DNA from: Cryptomeria japonica
Lineage: Eukaryota; Streptophyta; Pinopsida; Cupressales; Cupressaceae
Reading direction: 5' to 3'
DNA: 64,000 nucleotides
Assembly: GCF_030272615.1 (NCBI RefSeq)
Contig: NC_081412.1
Location: 345,707,870-345,771,869 of the forward strand
Shown here: piece after piece, positions 47,525 through 59,146 of the stretch
Numbering within the stretch: position 1 is the first letter of the stretch
Layout of the letters: the number at the start of each line of letters is the position of its first letter
Program-made: the position numbers and the translations under genes
Notes under the pieces: model-generated
Told to the model about the DNA's origin: nothing
The model's input: the letters and a program-made list of their open reading frames with translations, nothing else
Databases searched by the model: none

Positions 47525-47775
47525 GCACGTCTGCGTTGGTGCCAGGCGCGTCTGGGTAGGTTAGGCGCATATGCATAGAATTGAAACGCGTCTATGGTTC
47601 TAAAAACGTCTATGTCAAATGCGAGCGCGTATGTGAAATGTAGACATGTTTATGCAGGGCAGGCGCGTCTGTGCAGAACAGAGGCACGTTTGTGTGTTTT
47701 AGGCGTGTCTGTGAAATGCAGAAACGTCTGTGGAGTATGTAAGCATGTTTGTGTCATGAATGTACGTTTATGTCT
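47525..47775 (+). repeat. Degenerate CGTCTGTG repeats upstream of the PMD gene
   Basis: Roughly a dozen words of the type GCGCGTCTGTG, AAACGTCTGTG and ACGTTTGTG, spaced about 15-25 bp apart on the plus strand, the sense strand of the PMD gene. Decayed forms (GTTTATG, GTATGTG) fit CpG loss. The same words occur on the minus strand upstream of D gag. Confidence 0.75.
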
Positions 47776-48015
47776 TCAAGGTCAAATCGACAGTTCTGTG
47801 ATAAACATACGTTGTCGATTGGATTAGTTGTTGAGAGGATACACTCAAGCAGGTCCTCTAGGGAAGACTAGGATAGCAGATAGGGCTAGGATTGATAATT
47901 CTGTGATAGAACATATGTTGCCAATCAGGAAACTACTCAAGAGGATACACTCAAGCAGAGACCCTAGGATAGGATAAAGCAAGACACTTTGTGATGAACA
48001 GGGAGTACCATAAAA
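47776..48015 (+). other. Untranslated leader of the PMD gene with diverged repeats
   Basis: Contains older copies of the 49-bp unit (TTCTGTGATAAACATACGTT and TTCTGTGATAGAACATATG) and repeats of AGAGGATACACTCAAGCAG. No coding potential. Confidence 0.5.
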
Positions 48016-48162
48016 ATTGACAATTTTGTGATAGAACATACATTGTCAATTGGATTAGGCTGAAATTGACAATTTTGTGATAGAACATACATTGTCAATT
48101 GGATAAGGCTAAAATTGACAATTTTTTGATAGAACATACATTCTCAATTGGATAAGCTACTC
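48016..48162 (+). repeat. 49-bp tandem hairpin repeat, three copies
   Basis: Starts at 48016, 48065 and 48114. Each unit has the exact inverted pair ATTGACAAT ... ATTGTCAAT (third copy with changes) around TTTGTGATAGAACATAC. Diverged relatives lie at 47780-47930. Confidence 0.88.
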
Positions 48163-48200
48163 AAGAGGATACACTCAAGTAGGGGCCCTAAAAGACAAAA

Positions 48201-48470
48201 GTAGCACTTTGTGATGAACATGGAGTACTACTAGGATAGAGTGCCATATGATAGATATAAGCACTAGGATAAAAAAGAAGCATTTTGTGATGAACAGGGA
48301 GTACCACTAGGATAGAGTGTCATATGATAGATATAAGCACTAGGATAAAAATCAACATTTTTTGATGAACAGGGAGTACTACTACGATAGAGTGTCATAT
48401 GATAGATATAAGCACTAGGATAAAAAGTAGCACTTTGTGATGAACGGGGAGTAAAACTAGGATTGACACA
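48201..48470 (+). repeat. 75-76-bp tandem repeat, nearly four copies
   Basis: The landmark TGTGATGAAC recurs at about 48212, 48288, 48363 and 48438, each followed by GGGAGTACYACTAGGATAGA and CATATGATAGATATAAGCAC. It ends 30 bp before the PMD frame opens. Confidence 0.88.
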
Positions 48471-48502
48471 ATTGATTGGCTTGACTGCAGGAGGACCTAC
48501 CT

Positions 48503-49720
48503 ATGTTGGAGTCACGGGAGAGATTCCCTTTGACTCATAGTTTGCGAGTAGAGATGACATTCAAGGATAGAGCAGCAGTTGAGGCTATGAGCTTGCGATA
48601 CATTATGTATGTGCCTGAGTTTCGGGTGAACATGGGATTGCTAACTGCATTAGCTAAGAGATGGCACTCAGAGACATGTACGTTTCATTTCCCGATGGGT
48701 GAGATGACAGTCACCTTGGAGGATGTATATAGGATACTGAGGATACTGATCATTGGGGAGTTAGTTCCTTATGATTGAGAGGGAGACACGGATGCACTGA
48801 GATGAGTGTTCCAGGATCTAGGACTAGAGATGAGGGTAGAACATGTGGAGTGGGACATCATGACAGCGACATGATTAGTGCTACCAACGATGTTGGTAGG
48901 AGTGATCAGTGGGTTCCTCTATCCGGATAAGGCGACACGAGGGTTGGTTGTGGGATGGGGGTGGACTCTAGAGATATTGGTGACTGAGCACACCAGGTTT
49001 GCATGGGGGCCATGTCTTCTAGCACACATATATTATGAGTTGCATCAGTTTGTATATCATGGATCAGCAGGATTGGGGTGTGGAGTGACGTTGTTGCAGG
49101 TATGGGCATATGAGCATCTATCAGTGACACGACCGATACACTTTAGAGGCAGGGGACATGGGCGCAGCTATGTAAATCTATATGATATGATTACTTTCCA
49201 GCCACGAATTAGGAGCCTAGAGTATTGGCATTGGGTTATTGATGAGGTAGACAGTGTAGTATGGAGGCCTTACTGAGACTGTGAGGAGTGGGAGGATGAT
49301 GCAGTGGAGCTTCCATATGTGTTCAGAAGTAGGTATCTAATTGGGAGGACACCATATGTTATTGAGCGGCATTTGATTGACAGAGAATACAGGTAGTTTG
49401 GCAGGATACAGCGGATGCCACGGGGCTCAAGGATGTATGCGCAGATAGTGAGAGATCAGGCACATTTAGGTTCGGTACTATCTTATGATCAGGTAGTGGC
49501 ACAGATGTTGGAGATGGTTCCCATGCCTTGGGATATTTGGGCAGATGTGGAGGATGCAGGGATGGATGCAGAGTATAGTGCATATTGGGCAGAGCATCTA
49601 TTTCCATGGCTGACAGATCCAAGGGAGCCGATAGAGGGTGATGGTGGAGATGGCGGAGATGATAGTGGGGATGGAGGAGGCAGAGGCCGAGAGGAGGGTA
49701 GCTCAGAGGAGAGAGGGTAG
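48503..49720 (+). pseudogene. Plant mobile domain (PMD) gene carried by element D
   Basis: One frame from 48503 to the stop at 49718 with five internal stops (four TGA, one TAG) and no shift. Motifs: TALAKRWHSETCTFHFPMGE and MTVTLEDVYRILRI (48645-48740), FAWGPCLLAHIYYELHQF (about 48995-49050) and LLQVWAYEHL (about 49095), which are hallmarks of the plant mobile domain shared by transposon proteins and MAIN/MAIL-type host proteins. The tail is acidic and Gly-rich (EGDGGDGGDDSGDGG). It is antisense to gag-pol of its host element. PMD function is poorly known; host relatives act in genome maintenance and silencing. Confidence 0.85.
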
Positions 49721-50216
49721 AGAGGAGAGACAGGTGCATGTAGTGAGAGGTAGAGGTGGATTGCCATTACAGGTGCCAGAAGCATAGGTTCCCAGATAGG
49801 TATAGGGATAGGGATAGGGACATGAGTAGCCACAAGAGAAGCCACAAGGACAGGGTGACAGGAAAGGGGAGGAGGAGGATGAGCTACTATCCTTGAGGGA
49901 GATCTGCGAGGGATAGGAAAATGAGATCCATGATCTAGAGAGGAATATGGCTAGGCTCAGGAGACAGCTGAAGGACACTGAGGGGGAGAGAGATCAGGCT
50001 ATTCAGTGCTACATGGAGGCTGAGACAACATTGAGGGCAGGGAGGCAGGAAGCAGAGGACACAGGGGTCAGATATGCCTATGTTCTGTGGGAAAGGGAGG
50101 AGATATCCTATTGGAGATACCTGTACTATGGAGTGGTGCCACTAGATCAGCAGGCTAGGAGCTTTGGGAGACCATCGCAAACTACGACGACCACTGGAGG
50201 GAGAGACAGGAGATAG
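49721..50216 (+). pseudogene. C-terminal coiled-coil part of the PMD gene (shifted frame)
   Basis: The segment 49947-50216 is open in another frame: MARLRRQLKDTEGERDQAIQ..., heptad-like and Glu/Arg-rich, then EREEISYWRYLYYG. It follows the Gly/Arg-rich stretch after 49720 and probably was the C-terminus of the same protein before a frameshift. Confidence 0.55.
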
Positions 50217-51769
50217 GTGTCTAGTGGTGGGGTCATGGGTCCTCTGCCACCACCAGATAGAGGGGTTAGGAGAGATGATCCTGGGGCAGGGACTTCCAGG
50301 GCTCAGACTCTGTCGAGGTGAGCTGGCTCCGAGGGAGGGAGTTCATCATAGCCTTAGAGGGATCCCTATGTATCAATTTTGTACCATTTTGTATGATGAT
50401 GTAGACACCTTCGGGTGATTGTGTAGCAATATGTATTTTGACATCATTGTATCATGACATTTTGATATATATATATGAGATGATTCATCTTTGCGGTAGC
50501 TATATGCATGTGTACCTATGTGATGTTTCTATATGATGCTTATGATATATGTACATGATGAAATGCAATATTTTTTTTGTTCTTTAATGTTTTTAATATG
50601 TTATGCATATGCAAATGTGAATATATGATAGATGGATGTATGATAGTGATATGATATGATTATGTATAGGATGAGATGCATGATGTATATGATATATTAA
50701 TAAGTGGTGTGTGCAAAATGTGATGTAATTGTGATATATGTATGTATGTATGAAATGCTAATATGTGGTAATGGAGGTGCAAACTACACGAAATGCAAAT
50801 ATTTTTGGCATGTCATTATACTCAGTCATGTGATAATGGGCTACACGGGCTCAAGAAGGACGATGAAGGTCAATCAAGAAAGGGGGGTGCAAGATAGAAG
50901 ATATGGAAGTGGAAGAGCTTCTTGTGCTATTATCATCATTGAGCTTTATTATGGCAAATAGGTTATGACAATCTAGATATATGTTTGACCCAAAAATTCA
51001 TTGTACCCATTTGCATGGAGATCAGACAGTCGCAAACAAAGAATGCCCCAATTCATACTATACTCACAGTGTCCTCATATCCTTGGACAAGTCATAGCAT
51101 TACTAAGAGACAATCCACAGACATCAAAGAAAAAAGGTGGCGATACCCCATCCTCGCCTTTCTAGTCAAAGATATCCTGGAGATAAAATATCTAGTCAGA
51201 GACATCCTGGAAAAGCTAAAAGACATGCCACCAAAAAGATAAAATCAAAAGAAAACCAAGACTCGACACCAACATTCACTGTAGTCCTCAAGTTTAGTGT
51301 CTCTTGTCACTTGTATAAGTTTATTTGATTGTGGTCACAATGTTTTCGTTCACAAAAGGATAGATAGCACTGAACCATGATGTTCTCTGAGTCTGTTGAA
51401 AGATTTGATTTGTTGAATCCCATTGTTGTTCCTTATGTCTCATCTGAAACTGACTCAAACCATGAAACTGATACTTTATTGCGGATCGTTGATGCAAGTG
51501 TTGCTTTATTGTGAATTGTGTGCAGATAGACTAAATAAAATTGGAAGAAACTGTACTCCTCAGAACATGTGATGCTCTCAATTCCACACCCATCACTAGA
51601 CTTAGGATTTGCCTTAGCCACAGATAGGAGCTGATTTATTATGGATGGAAAGGGGTGAAAAGGAAGGATTATTATGAATGGCTAACCAATCTTAGGTAGA
51701 TCAATAACAAGCCATGATGGGAATGGGTAAGTTTATTATGGAATGGATAGGTTGTGAGTGCGTGCAAGA
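50217..51769 (+). other. Non-coding region 3' of the PMD gene
   Basis: A Gly/Arg-coding-like tail to about 50340, then a TATG/ATGATA-rich stretch at 50440-50760 and ordinary AT-rich sequence. No motif recognised. Confidence 0.5.
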
Positions 51770-52131
51770 GTGAAAGGATGAGATTGAATCCTGAAGGAGG
51801 GAGGAGCAATGTCTCTACACATAGCGCTAGTAACCCGGTTTTCACCATGGTACTTGCCCAAAGTGTCACCGAAGTGGTTTTCACTGTTGGACGAATTTAT
51901 TTCTCTTTACTTTTTTTGATTTTTTCATTTTTTTTGTGTCACAAGGCGTCGTGAAAGGATGAGATTGAATCCTGAAGGAGGGAGGAGAAATGTCTCTACA
52001 CATGGCGCTAGTAACCCGGTTTTCACCATGGTACTTGCCCAGAGTGTCACCGAAGTGGTTTTCACTATTGGACGAATTTATTTCTCTTTACTTTTTTCAA
52101 CTTTTTCAATTTTTTTGTGTCACAAGGCGCC
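51770..52131. repeat. 181-bp tandem duplication
   Basis: 51770-51950 and 51951-52131 share GAAAGGATGAGATTGAATCC, CTAGTAACCCGGTTTTCACC and TTGTGTCACAAGGCG, offset 181 bp. A poly-T-rich tract follows (52155-52245). Confidence 0.88.
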
Positions 52132-52265
52132 TGTTTGCCAGGTTTTCACCAAGTAACGATTTTTTATTTTTATGATTTTTTTGTATTTTTGATATTTTTT
52201 TATTTTTTTGTATTTTTTTTTATTTTTATTTTTTTGGTATTTTTGAATTAGGATATTCTAAAAAG

Positions 52266-52540
52266 CTATGTGTAAAACCTGTGAAGGTGCATGTTGTTGA
52301 TCGGATCTTCCAAAGGTTCTCCCTCTGGTGTCAAAATTTGATATGCACCTGATCCATAAACTGTTGTGATGACATAGGGACCAAGTCAATTTGGTTCAAA
52401 CTTGCCTTTCTTCTCTCTGTCTTGCTGATTTTTAGGATTTTCCTTGAGAACTAAGTCACCTACCTCAAATGCGCGAGGCTTTACCTTATGATTGTACATG
52501 TGTTGTTCCTTGACTGAATGATGTGTAGCTCAAGTGACTG
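52266..52540 (-). pseudogene. Integrase C-terminal tail of element D
   Basis: The minus strand reads YNHKVKPRAFEVGDLVLKEN, one stop, then LGPYVITTVYGSGAYQ and a terminal NNMHLHRFYT stop (TAG at 52266-52268). This is the GPY-type end of gypsy integrases. Everything from RT to the integrase core is absent between here and the protease, so a large internal deletion is fixed in this copy or lineage. Confidence 0.78.
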
Positions 52541-53507
52541 TCTTCTTTGATAAAGGAGCTGAGATAGAATTACTAGCGTGTGAACTACATAGGCCCATAT
52601 GTGTGTCACCTAAAGAATTTTGGGCATCCATGATAACAAAGTCCCTCAAGGAAGTTCCATTAAAGGTGCATGATGTATCACCAAAAGGGAATGGATGTGC
52701 AGAACAAGTGGATGAGTGATGAAGGCTTATTATTGTGAAAATAAGTGAAAGTAGGATGACATGATGGAGACTTAGGATCAACAAGTATGTTTTTTGACTT
52801 AAAATTGTAAAACTTTTGCCCCCGATTATTTTCATATTAGGGGAGATCAACTCTTGCTCTTTTTATTTCATAGGATTTTTATCCTTGACCTTGATTTTTG
52901 TAGAGTCCAATAGCTTTTGATTTTGATTTGGACTGAAGGACTTTTCTTTATTTTCCACTTTTAGATTTTTCTTTTCGAAGCTTGATTTTTTATCCCTAAT
53001 GAGTAAGGGCTTTTGTAATTCTTGTTGATCCAAGTCTAGGAGAGGAGTGGAAATGGAATGAGTGGATGAAATGGTAAAGCTATGTGAGTTCTCAAGAGGG
53101 TTGGCGATACACTCAATAGATTCTTTGTCGGAACCACTCTTAGGACTATTGATATTAAGAGTTGCTTGCACCGCTAGAGGATATTTGCATTCAGACTTAG
53201 TAGCCACAACACTAGGTGGTTCACACCCAGTTCCTTGGCATTGCAAATTGTTTGTAGGCTGTTCTGGTCAACTGAATACCTTAGGAGATAATGGGAGTTG
53301 ATCGAAATGAAAGATATACTCACCACATCCCATGTCTTTAACCTTGAACTTTTCTTTGAGCTCTGTTTGTTTTGATGTAGAAGCTTTCAAGGATTCTGAA
53401 TCAACATATGCCAATGAAGGAACAACCTCTCGATTGATTGGGATTGTTATTTTTGATCTAGGTCACAGATTGTTGCAATAAATGAATAGGTTTGGATCAA
53501 CTTTGAT
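52541..53507 (-). pseudogene. Post-protease linker and deletion junction of element D
   Basis: Open pieces 53246-52863 (Lys/Ser-rich: QNQKLLDSTKIKVKDKNPMK) and 52850-52530. No RT motif. The junction between retained linker and integrase tail should lie near 52560-52860. Confidence 0.5.
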
Positions 53508-53870
53508 GTTAGGTCACTTCAACTCCACTGTGTGGAAACTTGATACATCGATGATATGTAGACGGGACTGCGCTCATCTCATGAATCCATGGACGTCCTA
53601 GCAATATGTTGTATGTGAGATTGAGGTCTAGGACTTGAAAAACCACATCATTTGTAACTGGCCCAGCTCTAAGAGGTAAGGTAATTATTCCCTTGGATGG
53701 ATGCTCTTCGTCATCATATGCCTTGATGGCAATTTTGTTTGTAGCATTCACAGCTTTATCTGAATATCCCAATTGTATTATTGTGTTCAAAGTACATATA
53801 TTGAGACTGGCTCCTCCATCTATCAGGACTCATTTTATTATGTGTTTGTGTAGGAAGGCTACAATGTGTA
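53508..53870 (-). pseudogene. Protease of element D
   Basis: VLIDGGASLNIC at about 53815-53780 is the retropepsin active-site loop; YNILLGRPWIH at about 53600-53570 is the matching C-terminal block. One stop sits just before VLIDGG (TGA). It would cleave the Gag-Pol polyprotein. Confidence 0.82.
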
Positions 53871-54171
53871 AAGGTGCATTATGTGGTTGGCTTACAGAGG
53901 CGTCATCAGCTTCGGTGAATGTAAGAGAATGTGGAATGGAAAGGTATCCCACCATGGGTTGAAATTGGTCCATGTTCAAATCAGTGGGGATAGAGGTTTC
54001 TCGCAAAGCTTTATCAAGGATGGCTTTATGTGTAGGGGATATGCGTAAAAGTTCAAGGATGGAGATAAGCGTAGGTGTCTTCCCTAACTATTCTACTAGG
54101 TCGTACTCGGGTTTGGTCGATGAGGAAATGGTCGTTTTAGCTCGAGCACCTTGCAAAGTGACCTTCCCTCG

Positions 54172-56328
54172 TCAAGTTGTGACATTACATTCAGAAGAAG
54201 GTGCAATTCCTTTTAGGACAACTTTGGCTCTTTGGGTAGAACTTTCAAGAATTTTGTCCTTTATGATAATAGTAGAAAAATAGTTGTCCATCGAAATGTG
54301 ATTAACAGTTGAATCATAGTTATAGGATGCTTTGGTATAGTTGGCTTGCTCATCTACGGCTTTGGATTTTCCCTTGTCATGTTTAGGGAATGGTTCCTTA
54401 AACATCTCATGTTCTTGATTGGATGTATGTCCTTCGATCTCAATATCACCTCTATCAATAAGATCTTGTATAATGTTTATCAACCGATGGGAATTTCATG
54501 TTTTATGTCCCTTGCTCTTGTGATATCCGCAGTACTCATCGTCATTCCGCCAATTTGGTTTGACTTTTGGCTAATATGGAGGATTTTCTGGAATTGTTAT
54601 TATCTTGTTTTCCACTAGCTTCTTGAAAGCTGATTCAAGTGGTTCTCCCAATGGGGTGTATTTGTTGCTTGAGTATTCACTTGGTTGTTTGTAGAACTTG
54701 ATCTAGAAAGAATGATTTTTGGTCTCACTGTGTTAGCATCAACAATGCCATCATTTATTGTGTTCTTCTTCTTGTTCCAAAATCGTGGATTGTCTTTTCC
54801 TTTAAAATCCTCTTTATTTTCTTTGAATATCTTGATGATTCCTTTCTCAATTAAGACCTTCTCTGGTGCTAAGCCTTTCTCAATGATGTCCTTGAAAGTG
54901 GACAAACAAGCTTTCCTCAAGTCATAACCAATTTCTTTGTTGACATTTTGTGTAAACATCTCTACCATTTGTTTTTGTGGAATTTCACAAGAGCCCCTGT
55001 TGGCTAAATTCCTCCATCTTTGTAAGAGTGATGAAAAAGACTCCATCTTTTTGCTTGGTGTTGCAGAAAGTGGTAACTGATATGTCTGTCTCTATGTTAT
55101 ATGACAAATGTTGTATGAAATCTTCTACGAGATCACCCCATGACTTAATTCCAGGTGGAAGTTGGGAGAACTATTCCATAGCTTGATCACCTAAGATTTG
55201 TGGGAACAATCTCATCAAGTATGTTTCTTCTATTGCTACCTCAATGCAAGCTGTGAAAAATTGTCTTATATGTGCCTTAGGGTCTCCTTTTCCTCTGTAT
55301 TTATCAAAATTAGTTGTCACGAAATGTGTAGGAAAAGGAGGTATTTGAATGCTTTTGTCAAATGGATAGGGGCATATGTCTCTCATTGTGTAAGCTGGCT
55401 TTGGTGTATTAATGTCCTCCATTTTCTTTTGTAAGTCATTTATTTGTTGTTCCAAATTGTTCTTAGGTGGAGACCGATTTCTTGGACCATATCCCATGCC
55501 TGAGCCACCAGGAGGAGGAGGAGGATACTGCATATATGGATGGTATTGACCATAAACATGTTCATATGGAGGAGGTCTATACTGATACTACGTAGAGGGA
55601 CCACTTGTTATAGAGTCATAATGAGGAATGGAATATCTTCTTTGTCCATGTATATCATATTCTACATGCATGTCATGAGTTTGTTCTTGTGTAGTGCCCC
55701 CAAATTTGACACAGGGTTTTCTTGTGTCCAAATTTTGAGCATGCCTCTGGATATCCAAAAAATTTTGAGGTTGGTCCTTGGCATTGGTATGCAATTGAGT
55801 GTATTTATCTGCATAAGACTTCCATAAAGGTCTGCATAGACGGAGTTGTTCATGAGATGCTCTTTCATGCGTGCCATAATCTTGACCATGTGTATTAGGG
55901 ATCTTAGGTTTTTGAAACAAGGATGATGGTGACTTAGGCATGAAATGTGGTCCTCTTGTACCTCCACTATTAGGCCTCCTTTGATCCATGTTGAGTTGAC
56001 TTTATTGCATAGGTCGATTTTCCACTATTTGAGACATGTCAAAATCATGAGGTATCTTAGCTCCACTTTGTGCAATCACTTGTAGAAAATATTGTCTATC
56101 TCTTCTCATGATCTCTTCAACCAATCTATTAAAATCGGGATCCATGATGGAGTCTTCCACTTCTGCTGAATGTATGGAAATGTTGTCCATATTGTCATTG
56201 TGTGTATCATTGTTGTTTGTGTTATCCATGTTCTCAACATTGTGAATGTATCTATAAGTGTCCATGTCAGGTAATGTGGTATGATCGGAACTGAAAAAGA
56301 TATTGTTGTCATACTCATAGCCACTCAT
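54172..56328 (-). pseudogene. Gag region of element D
   Basis: Start ATG at 56328 (MSGYEYDNN...); Asp/Asn-rich N-terminus to 56002, then basic/Pro-rich 55989-55588, capsid-like 55533-55171 (YRGKGDPKAHIRQFFTACIE) and 55046-54615 (FSSLLQRWRNLANRGSCEIP). A zinc-knuckle-like EYCGYHKSKGHKT lies at about 54540-54500, with the last Cys lost. Tail 54483-54172. Stops and shifts throughout. The upstream open stretch to 56640 is leader, not gag. Confidence 0.78.
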
Positions 56329-57235
56329 GTTTGCGGACTCTTGAGCATCTTTAGCTTCTCTCCTAGATTTTTGGGAATGGATTTCAAACAAGAAATAGGT
56401 CTTTACCAAGATGTGTGAGACTAGATGAAAATGGAAAGAGTATGGAAGACCAAGAGTTGGATGGAATGTAAATGAATATGAGGTGTAATTGCAATGTCCA
56501 AAGTGTAAGACCAAGTATGTATGTAGTAGAGTAGGTGTGGCTTCCAAAGAGATGATAGATCTCTTGATGAGGTAAGTTGACCTTGACTCCAAGTAAGACC
56601 AAATGAGACCCAAAGGTGATAGACCTTGATGAGGGACCACTTAGCAAAATAATGTTGTATGTATTGTGTTGACAAAGTAAGATGGGAACAAGCAAGTGAC
56701 CTTTTGACTCAAGTTTAGACAAATGTGAATGTAATGCAAGATGTAAAGAAATGATGAACTTTGTGGGACCCAAAGATAGGTTGAATTCTAGATGAAAATC
56801 TGGAGAAATAACTTAGGAAGCTCAAGAATTTCAAAACTTATTGCTCTTGTTTTCTGAATTGTAAGTTTTTTCCAATACTAAACACAGACGTGCATGTATA
56901 CTTCACAGACGTAGTTTCCCAACACAGACGTGATTAGACACTGCACATATGCGTTTCAGAGAATTTTATGAATGTAGTTTTGTTTATGATAACATAGACG
57001 TGTTTATGTCCTACACAGACGCGGTTACAAGACACAGACGTGTTTCTGTCAAACGCAGACGCGTTTCCAGAATCTGAGTGCAAGTTTTCCAATTTGTGAA
57101 GTTTGTTGTTGTGACCAAATCTGAATTTTTGACCTTTTTTTGTGACAAGAGGACACAATGTTGATGAGGACTCTATGTTTGCAGGTGTTTAGGCTCAAAA
57201 TGACTCAAAAGAAAGTGTGTTGTTTGATTTAAAAA
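56329..57235 (-). other. Proximal leader of element D
   Basis: Untranslated sequence upstream of gag, containing the CGTCTGTG repeats (56884-57067). An open stretch at 56640-56329 has no recognisable motif. Confidence 0.5.
56884..57067 (-). repeat. Degenerate CGTCTGTG repeats upstream of gag (element D)
   Basis: The minus strand carries AAACGCGTCTGCG, AACACGTCTGTGTC, AACCGCGTCTGTG, AACACGTCTATG, ATCACGTCTGTG, CTACGTCTGTG and GCACGTCTGTG, the same word family as at 47525-47775 but on the opposite strand. Confidence 0.78.
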
Positions 57236-57985
57236 TGGTTTGCATACACTTGAAGACACGAAAGGCACAATGTTTTGATGTTTGATCTTGAATGTTTGAA
57301 TATTTAAAAGAAGACAAGCACAATTCTTATGGTTGGCCAGGACAATAGTTGTTGATCCCACATGGGGTTTCCCCCGAGGCTACACTATTCAAAGCGGATA
57401 CTTAGATGTTTGATCCCACTGACTCCACCCTCTGCACTCCTCTGGGGCAGCCAAGCACCAGTCCCCACGAAAACTCCCCATGGCAATTTTTGTATCTCTA
57501 CTAAGAACGGTATGTGTGTGGGTCGCTCGAAAGGTCCAACCTCTTGCCCCAACAACTAGAAGGATTTTGGCTTTCTAAAACAAAAAGGTACTAGTAAGGG
57601 CATCCGCTCGTGTGGCCATACATGCAACACTTTCAGCTCTGTAAATATAGAAGGCTCCCAGCCGGTAGGGGTTACGCCCTACTACTGATCAAATAAATTT
57701 GATCAAACGGGTTTATGGGGAGACAGTGTCGGTATGAACTAATCAGCACACGTTACTCATGGATACAATTATTTCTAGTGGTTCGGAAGAGGTGGATTTT
57801 CCTCGCTACAACTTGGGTCGTTCCCTCCTCACTAGTAGTCCTAATGACCACATGGGGAGGTAGGCCCTCTAAAGATAAACACAAAAGAGCCTATTGCCCA
57901 AGACACAAAAGACGTTGGTTTAATTTTAGTGCACCAATTGAAGTGTTTGCTAATCTATGAAAACAAGGCACACAATGAAGATCAA
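57236..57985 (-). other. Leader segment of element D, shared with 39716-40345
   Basis: Homologous to the segment within intron 1 of gene H. Relatively GC-rich and without ORFs of note. Role unknown; it could contain packaging or translation signals of the family. Confidence 0.65.
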
Positions 57986-58099
57986 AATAAAAACCTTGCC
58001 AAAATTCTACAACAAATATTTGTTGATAGTTTTGCAATAATACCCCTCCTGCAAGCACACAAGTTAGGTAAATTTTAGATCCAAAAGACTTTGTGAAAA

Positions 58100-59000
58100 A
58101 GGGGCCTTCGACAATGCAATTCTTGACAAATTCAAAGATCTGTTTTCCATGAGTTCTTTTGCATCATAAAAAACAGAGCTCTTGCAAAATTTCAAGAAAT
58201 TTCCAGAAATGTAAGAAAATCCAAAAAATATCTAATTTGCTCCAAAAAATATTTTTTTATGAAAAAACATAAAAAACTCATAGAAAATGCAAAATTGATC
58301 CCAAAAATTTGAAGTTTTTATTGGAAACTCTTGATAGCCTTCCCAACCTGCATAAATTTTTTTTTTTAAAAATTCCAAGCAGTTTGTGAGATATGATCAA
58401 AATAATACAAAACCCTAATTTTTAAAGATCTGATTTTTTATGAAATATTTTGCATCAAAATTAAAATAACAAAGAACAAATCCTGTGTATAATTATAATA
58501 AATTTCCAAAACTGTAAAAAAATTTGAAAAATTCGCTCATTTTCTTTCAAAATTATTTTTTTATTAAAATGCATAAACAATTCATAGAAAATTCAAATAT
58601 GCTCCAAAAAATCTGATTTTTTAACTGAGCACTTCTGATATTTTTCTTGACCTTCAAAAATATTTTATCCTAAAATACAAATCCGTTTGTGAGATCTGAT
58701 CAAAATAATGAAAAACCCTAATTTTTAAAGATCTGATTTTTAATGAAATTTTTTGCATCAAAATTAAAATCACAAAGAACAGATCCTGTGTATAATTCTG
58801 AGAGCTTTCCAAAAATGTAAGAAAATCCAAAAAATTCGCTCATTTGCTCTCAAAATTATTTTTTTGTGAAAATTCATAGAAAATTCAAATATGCTCCAAA
58901 AAATCTGAATTTGGGATTTCAAGCTCTTGATACTATCCCAAACCTGAAAACAAAATGTGGTGCAAAAATTCCAAACCGTTTGTGAAATAGGATCAGGTCT
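58100..59000 (-). repeat. ~300-bp diverged tandem repeats in the D leader
   Basis: GATCAAAATAAT...CCCTAATTTTTAAAGATCTG recurs at 58395 and 58698, and a weaker copy starts near 58991; AAATTCGCTCATTT and AAATATGCTCCAAAAAATCT also recur with that spacing. Confidence 0.7.
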
Positions 59001-59124
59001 CTCCAAAATCTTAATTTTGTGTCCAAAACCCTCGTTGCACAAGGTTATTCTCCAAATTGTTTTACAAAATAGCAATATAGGGTTAGAAAAAACTGCAAAA
59101 AAACATAGATCTAACAAAAATCCA

Positions 59125-59143
59125 TGTCCCACTAGGCGTGCCA
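59125..59143 (-). other. Primer binding site of element D
   Basis: The minus strand reads TGGCACGCCTAGTGGGACA, three bases from the LTR end. Position and TGG start fit; tRNA not assigned. Confidence 0.7.
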
Positions 59144-59146
59144 AAA

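Noticed and set aside
47525-48470. CRISPR-like impression of regular repeats
   Set aside because: The units are contiguous or degenerate without unique spacers, and the context is a eukaryotic retroelement.
49359-49978. Several long minus-strand frames opposite the PMD gene
   Set aside because: Mirror frames caused by the GC-rich, stop-poor acidic/Gly coding region on the plus strand.
52530-52850. Possible RT remnant in element D upstream of the integrase tail
   Set aside because: No RT or integrase-core motif could be matched; treated as a deletion junction region.
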